A stretch of 64,000 bases of DNA, taken from Antedon bifida. Lineage: Eukaryota; Echinodermata; Crinoidea; Comatulida; Antedonidae. Under the pieces are notes generated by a model, which saw only the letters and a program-made list of their open reading frames with translations, was not told the DNA's origin and did not search any database. Each line of letters opens with the position of its first letter. The first letter of the stretch is position 1. Location: the NCBI GenBank assembly GCA_963402885.1, contig OY727095.1:34477001-34541000 (forward strand), given 5' to 3'. Positions 12,409-26,200 of the stretch are shown piece after piece. The position numbers and the translations under genes are program-made.

Positions 12409-15400
12409 TATTGCAATTTTATACCATTACGTATACATATCTTAGGCAGCGTATGACATACTATACAACAGATTCTCAACAAAATTTAACAAACATACTA
12501 ATATCGAATTATACATTATCACTGCTAATTTTGCACAAAGGATAAAATGAAAATAGAAAATAATTTCGAGTTTGTTCATCCGCACTGTATCGAACAACAT
12601 GATAAAGACAAAACAAGCGAAAACAGAAAAAAAACAAGCTAGATCTTTGGAGGAAATTACTTATTTTTCATTTGCAGCTTTCTTGCAATGAGTTGCAGTT
12701 TTTAACTTCAGACAAAGTGAGAATTGGAAGTTAAAAAACCCGTTTTGACCAAACACAAAGAACCTGGTTAATTTGTGTAAACTGTTTGACAAGCAAATAT
12801 ATTACTGTTAACAGACAATTTGTCATTTCCTAGCAATCCTAACCAGATACACAAAAACATGCTAAAATCTGTTATACCTGTTTTTCACGCCGAATTATTC
12901 TCACCCCGTTTGAGTTCACACCGGTGAACCAAAGTATAATTGTATACCATAAAATGATGAATTATGCCTATATCTATTAATAAGCATTGGACATATACTT
13001 AAAAAAATTCAAAGATTAATTTTCGAATAAAATATATTTATGCCGATAAATGTTTGGTCCCACCGTCCGAAATCAACATTTGTACAAGCATTTTAAGCAT
13101 TCTGCATCACCATAGTGATAGATAATCCGTAATCTGCGCACTCTCAGAAACCTATGAAGCAATTGCACATGTGTAATTGCGTCAAGAAATTACACATTTA
13201 CTACAATATCCTGAATTACTGAACTATCGTATTTTGTATAAAAAACTCTCATGATTGAACTGAAGACAACTTATGCACTGTACGAGAGACGATTTGTGAA
13301 ACAATGGCGGATTTAAAGTGTTCTGCGAAGCATACCCATGTTCTCACGGTCACGGTTTATTTTCTTCTGATTTTATCACCTACTGTCTGAACGTCGTTAG
13401 ATCATTAACACAGATTCATTTGATCATATTATGCCAAATACTTTTAAACAGTGGTACTACTTTTGCACGAGACGTTTTCGCGGTACTGCTATCATTCTGT
13501 CCCTGTCATAATATTTGTCCGTAGACTAGCGCTACCCATAACTCTTTTTTTTAAACCAAAAACGAAATAATAATTCACAATATACACATTTACATAATTA
13601 TTCAATTAAGTTCAACATTAATTTAACGAGTGGCGGCGCTGTTGTTATATCCAGTCAACACAAACACGAGTAATGTAATAGTGCACAGTAAAATATGCTA
13701 TTACTATGTAAAATTGACAGAAGGTGGAATTAAAAAATCATAGCACACAATAATATGTATAAAGATGGGCACTTTATTTTACCTTTTTCGTCTGAACAAT
13801 ATAAATTTGTTGAGCTGTGTAAAGACAACAGGCACAATGTAAACTGGTCTTAAAGCAACCAAAGTAATCTAAAACCAATACCCTGCAACGTAGATTTCCT
13901 ACAGCTCTTGAGCAATTACTTAAAACGCCCATTCTGGTCAATTAAGTACAGTACCAAACAACAGCTATATCATTACGAATTACTTAAGGAAATAATAATC
14001 TTACAAACTATATATATTTCAGAAAATATGCCTAAATGTTTGTTACTTTTTCTATGAAACAGATCACTAAACATTAAACACCCTTCAAGGTAATTACAAT
14101 GACAAATTAAGTGACAAATTAAATGACATTAGAAATTCCCATAAATATGGTAATAGAGTATCATGCATGGATATTTTTATAGTCAATCCCTGACTTTGAA
14201 ATCCTTAATATAGAAAACATGTTTTTGTGAAGCGCTATAACTTTTCTAACCTCCAGGGCTGGTTGAGCAATAACATAAAAAAACATACTATTTAAAGTAG
14301 ACTTGCCTGCGGTCGGTCGGTCTCCTTGTGCATCTAGTTAGCACGCGTGCTGAGCCCGATGCACTGCTGTGAATAGGTATGTCCCACTTTTTAAGCCATT
14401 AGAACCAAGGTTATGGTGAGTATCCTGCAATGAGCCATTTTGTGGCTCACTTAGTAAATAATTATGGTGTTATTATCTGAGACAACACGATACAATTAGT
14501 TGGCACAGCTGATCGTGCTAGGTCGCCGCGAGTGGTGCACATTTTGAACGACCTTTTGTACGCTTGCTGATTAAGATGATTTGATTGAAGATTCAAAATG
14601 AATGGATTCAGGAGTGTTTAAGCCATTTCATCAACAGGTTCCATTACTTTGCCATCAGATGAGAGTATCGGTGAAAATAGCGAACATACTTGAAAATTAG
14701 CATCCAACCTGTTGCTTGGCTCGGATGCCATCTGACAAGGATGTCACGCTTGAAGCATTTACTTAAGTTGTCTTTAATCGGATATAACGAAATGGTGGAA
14801 AACATTTCATATTAAAAAATTATCTTAACAATATGGGCGATTGCTAAATAGGGGCTGATGACACTAAAAGAACGCGATAACACACCATGTGTGGTATCGC
14901 TACTATTGATGCAATTTATGATCTATTAATAGGCCCTATTGAATTTGAAATTTATATGACAGGGTAGGACAACACAGACCAAACCCTACCTTTAAAACTG
15001 TCGACTTTGGAATTTTTGTTTTAGGAATATTGCCAAATACTCCTAAAAACATTTTGAGATAAAGAAGTACAGTACAATATTTTAAAATTATAGTTTGATC
15101 AAATACAGCTTGTCGCAACAGCATATACATTTTGGTTGATCGAGAGGTAGAAAAGTAATAATTGAGGTTGACACCTAGCCTAGTACCTGCTTAGCGCCAC
15201 TTTTTTTCCACCAATGTAACTCAATCCTTAGATTCAATTACTGATGCTGTTCTGTGTTTACTACTGTGGTTTAGAGGAAGCAAAATACCTAATCTCTGCT
15301 TGCCAATATAATAGCGCTCTTAGAGAACCAATTGCCGAACAAGAGGACACAAGACGAGAACCTTGTTGACGAATAAGAATGACAAAACCCTTGTTATCGA

Positions 15401-17698
15401 ATAAAAGAATTCAACAATCATGTTTTTATAATCAGTTGCTGTTTGCTTAATACAACACAAAGTGGGCATAGAGCTTTTATTTTGTACATTTAGTATATCA
15501 ACATTGGCAGTAATCTTTTTCAAACATGGTTAGTTAAGCAAATGGATGCTGTTACAAAAAGACACCGATGACGCTTTTGTAGCAAATGATAAAGACAGCC
15601 GACCTATAGAAAGGTCTTATAAATGGTTTAAGGTTACATGATTTTAAACCACTCAACCATTCTTCTCATTTTCTTTCAAAGTATGCTTTAGAAATCAGCG
15701 AGAGAAGGTTTTACAGAGCAAAATTGTTTTAACCTGTCATGCTTTTTTCTCTCTTTAGTTTAGAGGCTGGTATGGAAACGTTTGGATAGAATATAAAATT
15801 GTTATTAATAATTTACACACAATTATTTGAACTGGTAAAATAAAATACAAAATAGTATTGGCGTTTTTTTATTTATTTTTCAATTTTTACTTAACATTAT
15901 TTGTGCCAAACATCCAACATCTTCCTATCTTACAAGTTTGTGTTCTTGTGCCAATTCCATAGTTCTTGTAATTTCTAGTAAAGAACAAAAGAAAAAAGTG
16001 TTATTAGAATGAGACACCCTTAGGCTAGAATAAACCAACAAGTGGGTTGCGGAAGTTAGTCAATAAAAAAATACACATTTACGAATAAATTACTAGTAAA
16101 ATGATCTATTCACAAAATGCATTTATTGAACACTCTTATACACACATAATTTAATAATGTGCTTTGTTGAGTATGCCATTTTAATTTCACATAATAGTTA
16201 TTCACTTCTGACACAAAATTGGATAAAAAAACCCACAATTTTAACTAAAAAACTTGTCATTTTAATTGAAATGTTTTTGGTTAATTTTAATAATTTGTCC
16301 GTTTATAATAATTATTTTTGTTCATTTTTGGATCACTTTATTAAAACTACAAAATAGGTTATTTAAGGATAAATTAAATTTACTGGGATACAACCTAAAC
16401 ATTAACAAACACAACATTGTAATTAACATAAAAACATTTTTAACTTAATTGTTAAGCAAATCGTAAGACAGCAGCAATACTGTAGGACATGCAAATTAAG
16501 AACAAACTGTTGATAGAGCATTTAATAACCGGCTGACGCTTTAATAGAGCGAATATAACAGTGTGTTAATTGGGTAAAACATTGGCCATGAAACCATTTA
16601 GTTGTAGCCATTGGAAGGGTCAATTGGAGTGAAGCAATCGTACGGTTAGTAACCTAATGTTACAACTAGATCATGAATTAAGACAAATCAACTTTCGCAA
16701 ATTAATGAATATTTTATTTAAATTATTGATAATAAATAAAAGTTAACATGTTAGCAGAAAACTTACAACATACCTTCCATGAATTTAGTCAAATTGCTTT
16801 ACAAAAACATGGAACACCGTAGTATTTTTGCCCTTACTATTCAATACATAAAGGAACTCTCCTAGTGAACTACTAGAAAAATTATAATACAATATATACA
16901 GTACTGTATATTATTCTTTTCTTTTCAAAAACTTTAGTTGCCCTGTTATTTACATTTATTCAGAAATTATTGATTTTAATTTTTAATTTAAATCAATTTT
17001 CAACATCAATTCAGTGGTTTCCGAATATTGAACTTTTACTCACAAATATGAAGCATTTCATGTTAATGTTCAACTGAATTTAATAAATATCCCTTTATTA
17101 AGAAACATGATATGACAGAAAGAAAAACTAACTTTGAGCAGTTTTTATATCATTTGAGTACTAACATTTGTAAAAAGATCTTTTAGGTAACAATCAATAG
17201 TTAAGTCTTTTAATGATCACAATTATGACAAGAATAAATTCCAATTGCAAATTAAAGTAAAAATTCTTTCGATAAGCCGATGAAATATTCAGACACTATA
17301 GAGAAATATTTGAATGAAGCCTATTTGTAGAGAAGGTGAGGCGTAAACCGGACCGGTCATTCACCCCTCGCATTATCCTATCTAAAGGTGCACTCATTTT
17401 ATCAATTGCAATTCTTTACGTGTTCGCACTATTCAACTTATCGTACGACCGTCCCAATTATAATTAGCAAGAGCAAGAGGAAACTGATAGGTAATTAAAG
17501 CAGACACTAGTGTGAATGTCTTACTCCTTTTAGTACGTCTTATTGCTACCAATAGACACTAGTATTTCCTGCTTAGAACAAGCAATATCTATTAACTAAC
17601 CCCAATCATTGCGTACACTGTACCTACACATGACCCCACAGACCCAGTGTCTTCTGTGTGAACTCTATAAGAGCACAACACCAATGAGACCTGTTGCT

Positions 17699-17844
17699 GT
17701 ATTCACCTATCACACTTAAGTGAGATATTTCCATTAAATATTAAGTATTTCACTTCCCTCAATAAATATTTAAGTTTTCCTTAAATTTTAATTTACTTTG
17801 ATAGATTAAAAAAAATTTTAATGGTAAAGTGAATATGGCCACTG
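17699..17844. mobile_element. Palindromic MITE, GTATTCACC family, copy 1
   Basis: Starts GTATTCACC and ends GTGAATATGGCCACTGG, with AT-rich inverted arms in between. A second copy is at 21612-21785. Exact borders are uncertain. Confidence 0.55.
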
Positions 17845-18894
17845 GTCCCCTAGTCATCTTTGTAAACTTTATAAGAGCACGTAACCCCAGTAAAACTTAG
17901 TTTAGCTCTCAGTTTTTAAACACCACTCTAGGCAGACGCCTCAGGCTATTTAACATAAAGCCATCCTTAGGGTGTATAAAGTTCATGAGAGACTTTCGCA
18001 ACTTATTACTATGCATTAATTATAAATTATTACCACTAGATTTTTAACTCAATTGTACAACTTTGAAAAACATAATAATTTGTGGTCCTACTTTGTTATC
18101 TAATCCCGATTAATTAACCCTAAATAACATCTTCAATTGTAAACATATCACCTCATAATAAATTACTATACCACATTTTAAAAATAGCATTTGAATAGGT
18201 TAATGTTTAACGTTATGAAAGGACGAAATAACTCTCAAAGAATATGAATAAGCGGGTTCAGATCCTACTGTGTACCCTTCAACTTTGGAGGTATAGGTGT
18301 CAATGACTGGAACTGACTTCAGCCAAACTTTGTTAGAAATTAATTAACTTTTTCTGCCTTTAAAGTGCTTTTTGTTAACTTTCACGGCAATTAGTTGTCA
18401 AATGTAACTGATCGTTATCAGTGTCAGCAGATAAGCAACTGTGAATTGTCATGCCAGAATCACTAATATTTACACATACGGCTCAACGAACAATACACAA
18501 CAATGAATTGCTTCGTTCACCTTTTGAGCCGTTTTTTTCTCCTATGCCGTTCCCCGCAAGGGAAATGTCTTATCCTAAATCTTAACACCACGATACACTT
18601 GACAAGTTATCATTTCCTCCTTTCGACTGTTCATTTCAAAAAAATAATTTTGTCTATGCAATGCAGGGTAGTAAAGAGACAGTAACACATTTTAGAAATA
18701 CTGCACAGTTAAGTACTGTTTGTACCATTTATCAACTTTTTTTTTGTGGAAATTGATTATTGATTAATTTGACGTTGTAAGCACACTCCTAGCAACCATC
18801 TTCAATCCTATCGTTCTTTGTTGCTAGTTGTAGCATAAGTTCAATCATCCTCTTTATCATTGCTACATGCACCACGTAGCCCCATCATTGCTAT

Positions 18895-19085
18895 CAGTGG
18901 CGTTATGCAGAGGCCCCTGGTTTAGGAATCCTAAGTAGCCCTCCAATGCGAGAGGCCTTGAACGTTGTTAGTCTTTTTCGATATGTTTTAATGCCTGTTT
19001 TTTCCTCTGAGCAATGCTCAGGGGCTGCATAAGCTCCAGGGCCCCTGGGTTTGGCCAGTGAGCACTCATAGCCGTTATGCTACTG
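18895..19085. mobile_element. hAT-type MITE with intact 8-bp target duplication
   Basis: A 191-bp element beginning CAGTGGCGTTATGC and ending GCCGTTATGCTACTG. It is flanked on both sides by the exact 8-mer ATTGCTAT (18887-18894 and 19086-19093). CAGTGGCG ends and 8-bp duplications are the hAT hallmark. Its interior is GC-richer than the flanks and has no ORF. Confidence 0.85.
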
Positions 19086-20125
19086 ATTGCTATGTGTAGC
19101 ACCTATCCCCTTCATCATTGTTATGTGTAGTGCCTAACTGCCTAATGCCAGTAATTAGTCTTTGTTAATCGTAACATTCCATATATTAGATGTTTTTCTA
19201 TTTGTAACAACAACACATTGTGTAAACCTTATAAGAATTGAAAAGCAAAATTCCTTTTGAATTTGTGTCAATTTTCAACAACACAAAAGCCGGACTGTTT
19301 GACAATGCATAAATACATGGCCTTATTAAGCTCGATTCATCAACAATAAAACACCTTTATCATTATTTCTAAAGCAAATTAACTCTATAAAACTATACCC
19401 AAAGCAAACTTCCTTGCGGTCGAATAAAAGAATTGTCTGCTTTTTGCCTTTTAATTCATCAACAATGTATAGAATGAAAGTAGTGTTAATGGCGTGTTTC
19501 AGGGAATAGATTGTTCTTGTTATTCACCAATTAGGAATAAATAAGTTGGTAATATAGTCTGAACGATGTTGAAACTCTATAACACTACACCTTACTATCT
19601 ACAGCTTGAAAACTGATATTGCATTTGAATATAAAATAGTTATGGTGAGACGAAAAGAAAGATCTATCGATTTATCAAATAAGTTAACTAAACATCAACT
19701 TTAAAGTCAATGGTCTCCATCAACTGGTTATTTTAAATAAACTTACTATTTTACTAAAACGTACAATTTACTTTATTTTACTTTGTTGTAGTTCGTTGCC
19801 CAAATGATTTTTCTAAAAAGTAAAGCTGACCAAACTATTAACAGCAACTCGATTGAACAACGATATTCAATAAAGATGACAGACAGACACTTTAATATGA
19901 TTGGTCAATAATATCTAATGAAGAAGACCACAGGTGTGACCAACAGATACTGCAAACAGTTGTCGGGGTTACATTATACACAGGTGGCAGCAGACACCAA
20001 TAAGTTTGATAAGTCAGTAAACCATGTCATAGTTTGTAACAATGGAGAAATCATTTCAAAATGCAATCTTGTTAAATGTTAAGTGGATTTTTTAGACAAA
20101 TTTTCAAACATAAAATCAATGTTAC

Positions 20126-20200
20126 CTGTTGATCCGTCACTCGGTAAGTATTCTTGATGTAATTGAAGAATTTCACCTCTTTTTTAGGCTTGCCAGGCGA
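20126..20200 (-). CDS. NPM1: Nucleophosmin exon 12 (C-terminal helix bundle)
   Basis: Encodes SPGKPKKEVKFFNYIKNTYR and VTDQQ, ending in phase 0 at donor GTAACA. It aligns with human NPM1 AKFINYVKNCFRMTDQE, whose last coding exon also begins at that boundary. Without a further exon the frame would read through the donor for 17 codons to a stop. Confidence 0.94.
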
Positions 20201-23200
20201 CTAGACAAAAAAAAAGAAAATTATTACAACACAGAAACAGTCAACTACATAAAAGTAGAAGTACAATAGGGAAACTGTACTGCATTAAAATCTAATTATG
20301 TCAATCAGTGTAGGAATAAATGTATTTATTATATAAAGCGGCAGCCTAGCAAAGCATTTACAAAGTTGATTACTAAATCTAGATTGATTATCTATCTATT
20401 ATACTACAGACCACAAGAGTTCAATGTAACGGTTTTTATGTCAGAGGTATTGGACCGTGGCTACCGTTTCTTTGATGGGTATTCACGTCAAAAAATGATT
20501 AAATTACGAGTAGAATAGATAATTTGGTAGGTCTGTGAGTGGACAATGAAGCTTTTGATTGGTTTCAGATTGCTCGCACGATGATTCTCGCTGATAGGCG
20601 GTTAAGATAGACGAGTGCTTTCAGATTATCGTCATAGAATTTTAAAATAAAAGTGAAGAAAAAGTTAATAAAATTTAATATCCTTGTTTTCTTTACGGCC
20701 GAAAAAATGTTTAAAAAAAAGAAGCAGAAGACATTAAGAAATGTTATGAAAGTGCTTGGCAAGGTTCACCTACAAAATCTATTTATACTTTATAGTATCA
20801 CCCAAGGAAATGTTTTTTTACAACAAAATCATATCCATCTCTTTGTAGCATGCATCCTGGAAAATTAAATTTATGTTTTGTTTGTCCGTAAAAATAACAA
20901 TAAATGTGATTATTAATTATATAAAGTGGCGTCTGTGCAACCCCTTTGTTAAATACCAAATTACTGTTATGTGCAGGAGATTTCTATTCTATTTCTTAGC
21001 CATTTTTGACAAGTAAAAAAATTGAAGCGGTTTAATTGGTTTGACATTTATCAACACTTCAAACTTCCTCGATATTAAAAAAAAAAAATCAAGACTCGCT
21101 AGGGTAACAAATTACTAATCAACAATGACAACTAGGTAACTCACATGATGCTACTGTGAGCACTTTTGTTTCTAAACCATAACCAGCTACTCACCTGGTT
21201 AGCTAGCTTAGGAATTTTTAAAATTAACTGGAAATATTAAATGTCTATTTAATCAATATAGCAAGTCTAAGAATATTTTAATTTGCATACATGTGGTGGT
21301 AGTTAAACCCATGTGGCTGGAGTTAGGACCTCTTAAAACGCACGTGCATAATTTTAAATTATATAAATGAAGCCAAATGAAATATTACAATGAATAAAGA
21401 CTTAATAAGTTGGTTGGGAGTGGCATTATGCGTCATATATCACTTCACATTTGGAATTGTAAATATACTCTGGTACACCCAACCCTTCAAGTGGAGTGCA
21501 GCCCGGTATTTGGAAAATTATAATGCAAAAAATTGGACATAAAATTAAAAATGTCAGCAGCATCATTTTACGTGTTTTTTAGGCCCTGCCTTATTTCAAA
21601 ACCCTATGACCGTATTCACCATTCACTCTTAGGCTAAGGGAAACACACTTCAAATTAAAACAAATCTCCTATCTAAGTGAATACAATTTAAGGGAAATAC
21701 TTAAATATTTATTGACTTTAAGTGAAATACTTAATATTTAAGAGAAATATCTCGCGTAAGTATGATTGGTGAATATGGCCACTGGATATCCCGATACAGT
21801 GAGCTGTTATGTTTCTTGACAAAGTGAAACTACATGACCTATCAAGTACATACTTAATAATAATTATATATCAGATAAATTGTATGTTTAAAGTTTAAAC
21901 TTTACAGTTTGGCTGTCAAGACTTGCGTCACATTCAATTGTGTACAGCATGTTCTAATACACACTGATTTTGATTTGAATCCAGATAAACCATTCAAACA
22001 ACTTAACAAGACTTCTTCCATTAATTATGGTCATTAAAATCGTAATTAGGCACTGCATGACAATCTTAGATTAAACCTGACCCATAAACATTTGGAATTC
22101 ATTTTTATGTCTTTAGAGACTTCATATCTATATTTAGAAAGAACAAAATCAGTTACAAACTATTTAAGCAATTACAATTGTAATTATCTGTCACAAGCTT
22201 ATTTATTTTTTGGATAAGATTTTAACAAAATAAAATAAATATTTAAAAATTGTATTTTTAATGTTATCTTTTGGAAATCGAAGATCTTCTGTATTCTAAG
22301 AATCCAATTTATATTCAAATATTTCAAACTGTTAAAAAAGTTATTGGGCTTGTATGAACAAGCATGTAAATTTAAACCCCCGACTTTGGATCTCGACTTG
22401 CAGGTTAAGAGGCAAAAATTTGTTTTTCAAATCTAATAGGGTCTCATCCGCACACGTATTCCTTTTTTCCGTATGTGTGATTTTTGTAAATTAAATTTTA
22501 GACCCCAGGGAAAAACAACCCCCGTGTTGATCTGGCTCTCGGTCTAAAAATAATTTGAACTTGAAAGTTCATGAATGGGAAATAAAAAATGTAAAACCAC
22601 AAAAAAAAAAATAATTAAAGTAGGCACTTTGTTTCTGAAAAAGTCAATCCTAGCCTCGTTGTTGGCTAAGCGACTGAGGATGACTGGTCACAAACTAGCT
22701 AAACAATGTAATAGGTCTCCGTAAGAGCAATATTATTTACATTACTGTATGGAACTTTATAGATACTTTCATTAGTACCTCTTGCTTTGATAGCGTGATG
22801 GAGCCTCACTTTTGGAACTCATAAATATACTACAGGCCTTACTAGTTAACTTGATTAGGTAAGTGTAAGAAAATCTGTCGCAAATAAGCATTTTAACAAC
22901 ATTTTCAGTAAAAAAATCCCTACAAAACACCCTAGTTTAAACTCTAGGAACTTTCTGTTAATAACAAAATAATACAGAAGCAACTTTCTTCCAAACTTTT
23001 AATAGAAACTGACTCATGGTCACCAACAACTTTTCAAAAATTTAAACAAATTTTTTTTTACACAAATTGCGGTGTACCAATGGCTAGTGACTTAAATCTT
23101 TGGAATTTCCATGGTTTAAATACTGTAGATGATTCCTAAGAACTTGCCTTTTCCATGCTATTGCAATTCCTCAAGGATTTCTGGCAAACTCTCAGGAAAC

Positions 23201-26200
23201 CAACCAAAAAACTCCCTAGTGGGTGAGGAGAGCATGCGCGTATGCTTCAAGCGGTTCCATTGCTTAGACGGATTAATCCAAGTGCGATGCCTCCCATTTG
23301 GGACGTGGTTCGCGAGTTTGCGGACTAATCACACTTATCAGGGAACACAAGTAGCAGACAAACATCCCTTTCAGAAATGCAACTGACAAATGGATAGACA
23401 ATAATCGACAGGGCATCGAAAGCCCAATTTTAAACAAAATACCCAAGTGAAACTACTTCAATCAATAGATATTTTGCATTGAACATTACAAATCCATAAC
23501 AAACAGGCCAATAAATCGCATACAATACTGTAAATGAATTACTCGTTGTAATCTTGTTTCCGCCATAGTATTGCCTGGTGTCATCAGCTATAGTGACACG
23601 CCTCTAACAATCTTCTAGGTCACATCTGAATAATGTTGAATTTTAGGGAAGTATATTCCAATGGGATTAGTCTTGTTCAATTAATTTTTTTTTTATGTTT
23701 TTTAATTAACAGGATGTATACTACTGTAGTTTCCATTTGATTGTCATAATAATATGAAAGAAAAAACTACTCCTAAAATTATTCTACATTTAAACAAATT
23801 ACATAGTTCACCACATTCAACCAAAAAATCTAAAACTAAAATTTTTCCTAAAAGGTTAAACAATTGATGATAATAATTTGTGAAAGGAATAATTTATAGA
23901 AGGGAAGTCTTCAACAGCTAATTTTGACCATTTTCCGCGAACCAACCTATTTTTTATCACATGTATTGGCAGAAAGAAGGCCAAAGACCTGAAAGTGTAA
24001 AATTATGTCATCCTGAACGATGATCTACTGCTCGTCCAGTCTGCACAAACTGCCTCACAAAAAAAATTGCAGATTCATCACGAGAAGTATCATGGCGACA
24101 TAATGTCTACACACCCGTTTGTCATTGTTGGTTGGCAAGATTTGCGATTATCAACTTTCGTGAATGTTTTTTTTATTCAAATTGATCATGAATGTAACAA
24201 GTATTGGTTTAAAAAACTAGAGCTCTCACCAGTTATCAGAGTAGATTATGTTTTAGTTATAACTAAACCGATTGCCCCCAGGCCCTCTTCACTTTTAACA
24301 GATCGCACACAATTATTTGAATTTTTTGCAAAGGATGCCAACATAAGCTACACAAAATACTGGGTTAATGTATAAATTAGTCAAAACATCAAATTAGTTA
24401 TGAAAGAAATTCTATTAACATAGATTTGTTATTCTGATTATTAGTTTAGTTATTCAAATTGTGTTCTTCATTTACTGGAAGATTGCCAATGTGAAAATGA
24501 GGTGCAATTGAACATAAACGGTTGAACAATACGATTCATGTTTTACAGAGTCGAAACATTTCTTAAAAGGTTGAACAAAGTATACAGCTTTGTCTGGTTT
24601 TCTTTAACCGTTTCACGTTTTGAAAACATCTAGCAGATTCGCAATTGGTAGGTTGCTTAATTTTATTCCAAGTGTGAACTCTCTTGACTTCCTTAATTAC
24701 TTCGCCACAAATGCAACGCGATCTGTCCGCACGATTACCTCAACTCACAGGTGTCAAATGCAAGGGGTCCCCGACCCACACAAAGAGAGGCCAGCGTATG
24801 GCGCGCACAACCTAGCCGGCCGATAATATAATCTGTTTACCTTTGCTATGTCATCCTTAATTTCCTGTATGGTCTGTGGTTTTCCTCCTTTTTTCTTCTG
24901 TGTTCCTTTTGCCTGTAGAAAAGAAATAATGATCAAATTAAGAAATCATTACGGACCAGTAACGTCTGCAGAAACTCAATTCGCAACTGTTCAAGCGCAG
25001 CAACGAGAGCGGGAAAAGGGTCACACTGTTGTCATAGTTACTTAACTTATAGTGCTTATTTATGGTCCAATACCATTTTCCGCAATATACCGTTTAAGAA
25101 CATAAATCAGTCAAAACAGTATATGTAGCTATATGATGACCTAATTGACAACAGAGTACAGCAACTGTCAAAGATGTGCTCGAAATCAATGTTAATTCAT
25201 GTGTGCAAACTGACTTTTAAAACATGAACACTGAATGAGTATTCACACTTTAAAACATAGTCTAAAAAATGTCCAACAAACACATGCATACAATTAGCCA
25301 ATTTTATTTCGGAATAAATTCCGTATAAAACTGACAAGGAAATAAAGAAAATCAGATCAAGCATCCATCATTGATTGACTAAAGCCGACCCAACAATGTT
25401 TTATTTATTGTTTATAGAAATAGGTCCAGGTAGGGGCTCTGCTTAAACTTGTCCCAGTAGAGGACATACTGGTTCCTCTTTCTATTGTACTATCTAGAGA
25501 ATAGAGAGACCATTTTAAAGGGCTTACTTGTCTGTATTATTAAATAAAATCTATACATAACAAGGGTTTAATAAGGTCAAATTGTTCAGACTATTAACTT
25601 CACATGTTAACATATTCAATTTTACAGATTCATTTGTGCCCCATTTCCTTTAGTAAATTATTTTCCAAGAAGTTTAATTTATAATAAATGGCACCCACTT
25701 TCCTGGAACACTGACAATAGACTGCCTTTTTATAAACAACTTTCTTTTGCAAGAATTTTCAATAAACAATTTCAATGTCGTCTTTCAGAAACAATTTCAT
25801 TAAAAAAAAAAAATTGAAGATGAAAACCAAAGAAAAACAATAGCAAAAAAGTAAAGGTTGCATAAAAATACTTTTAAAAATTAAATTTAAATCAATTTAG
25901 TAGGCAGAATGTTTGCAAGAAATAAGAAACTCTACATTTATCGGCCCAACCCTCCTCAACAATATATTCTGGTAGTCTGGTTAATCTCATCGAGGACCTT
26001 AGATTGCGAAAAATCGTGTTACGCATTGCAACAACTGGATGGACGAGTATATACACACGTACTACTCTTGAAATCAAGCGTTAATTTTCCAAAGTCATGT
26101 CAGGTGATGTTGGTATTGGTCCAAATTATTATAGATGATCCGATAACACAGGTGTTTATGTTGTTGTATAAGACAAGTGATGAGTATTTTAAGTCTCTTT

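Larger units (their letters stand above)
12409..20125. other. 3' part of the nucleophosmin locus, non-coding
   Basis: This would be intron 12 if the last exon lies further left. It holds the hAT MITE and one GTATTCACC MITE. I found no minus-strand exon that would continue DQQ with a convincing C-terminal helix. Confidence 0.5.

Noticed and set aside
12053..12445. 130-codon plus-strand ORF with repeated TYYGQ/PYCGQ units
   Set aside because: It is the translation of the TGTCCATAATAGG repeat array. The periodicity is that of the DNA repeat, and the same peptide appears from the left copy on the other strand (8192-8386).
13107..13151. Minus-strand phase-0 reading VSESAQITDYLSLW after an AG
   Set aside because: The acceptor has a poor polypyrimidine tract, and the sequence does not align with QDLWQW at the right distance from DQQ.
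24067..24375. 102-codon plus-strand ORF with fairly balanced composition
   Set aside because: I could not recognise any family, and no flanking exon or promoter could be supported. It may be an old retroelement fragment but nothing confirms it.
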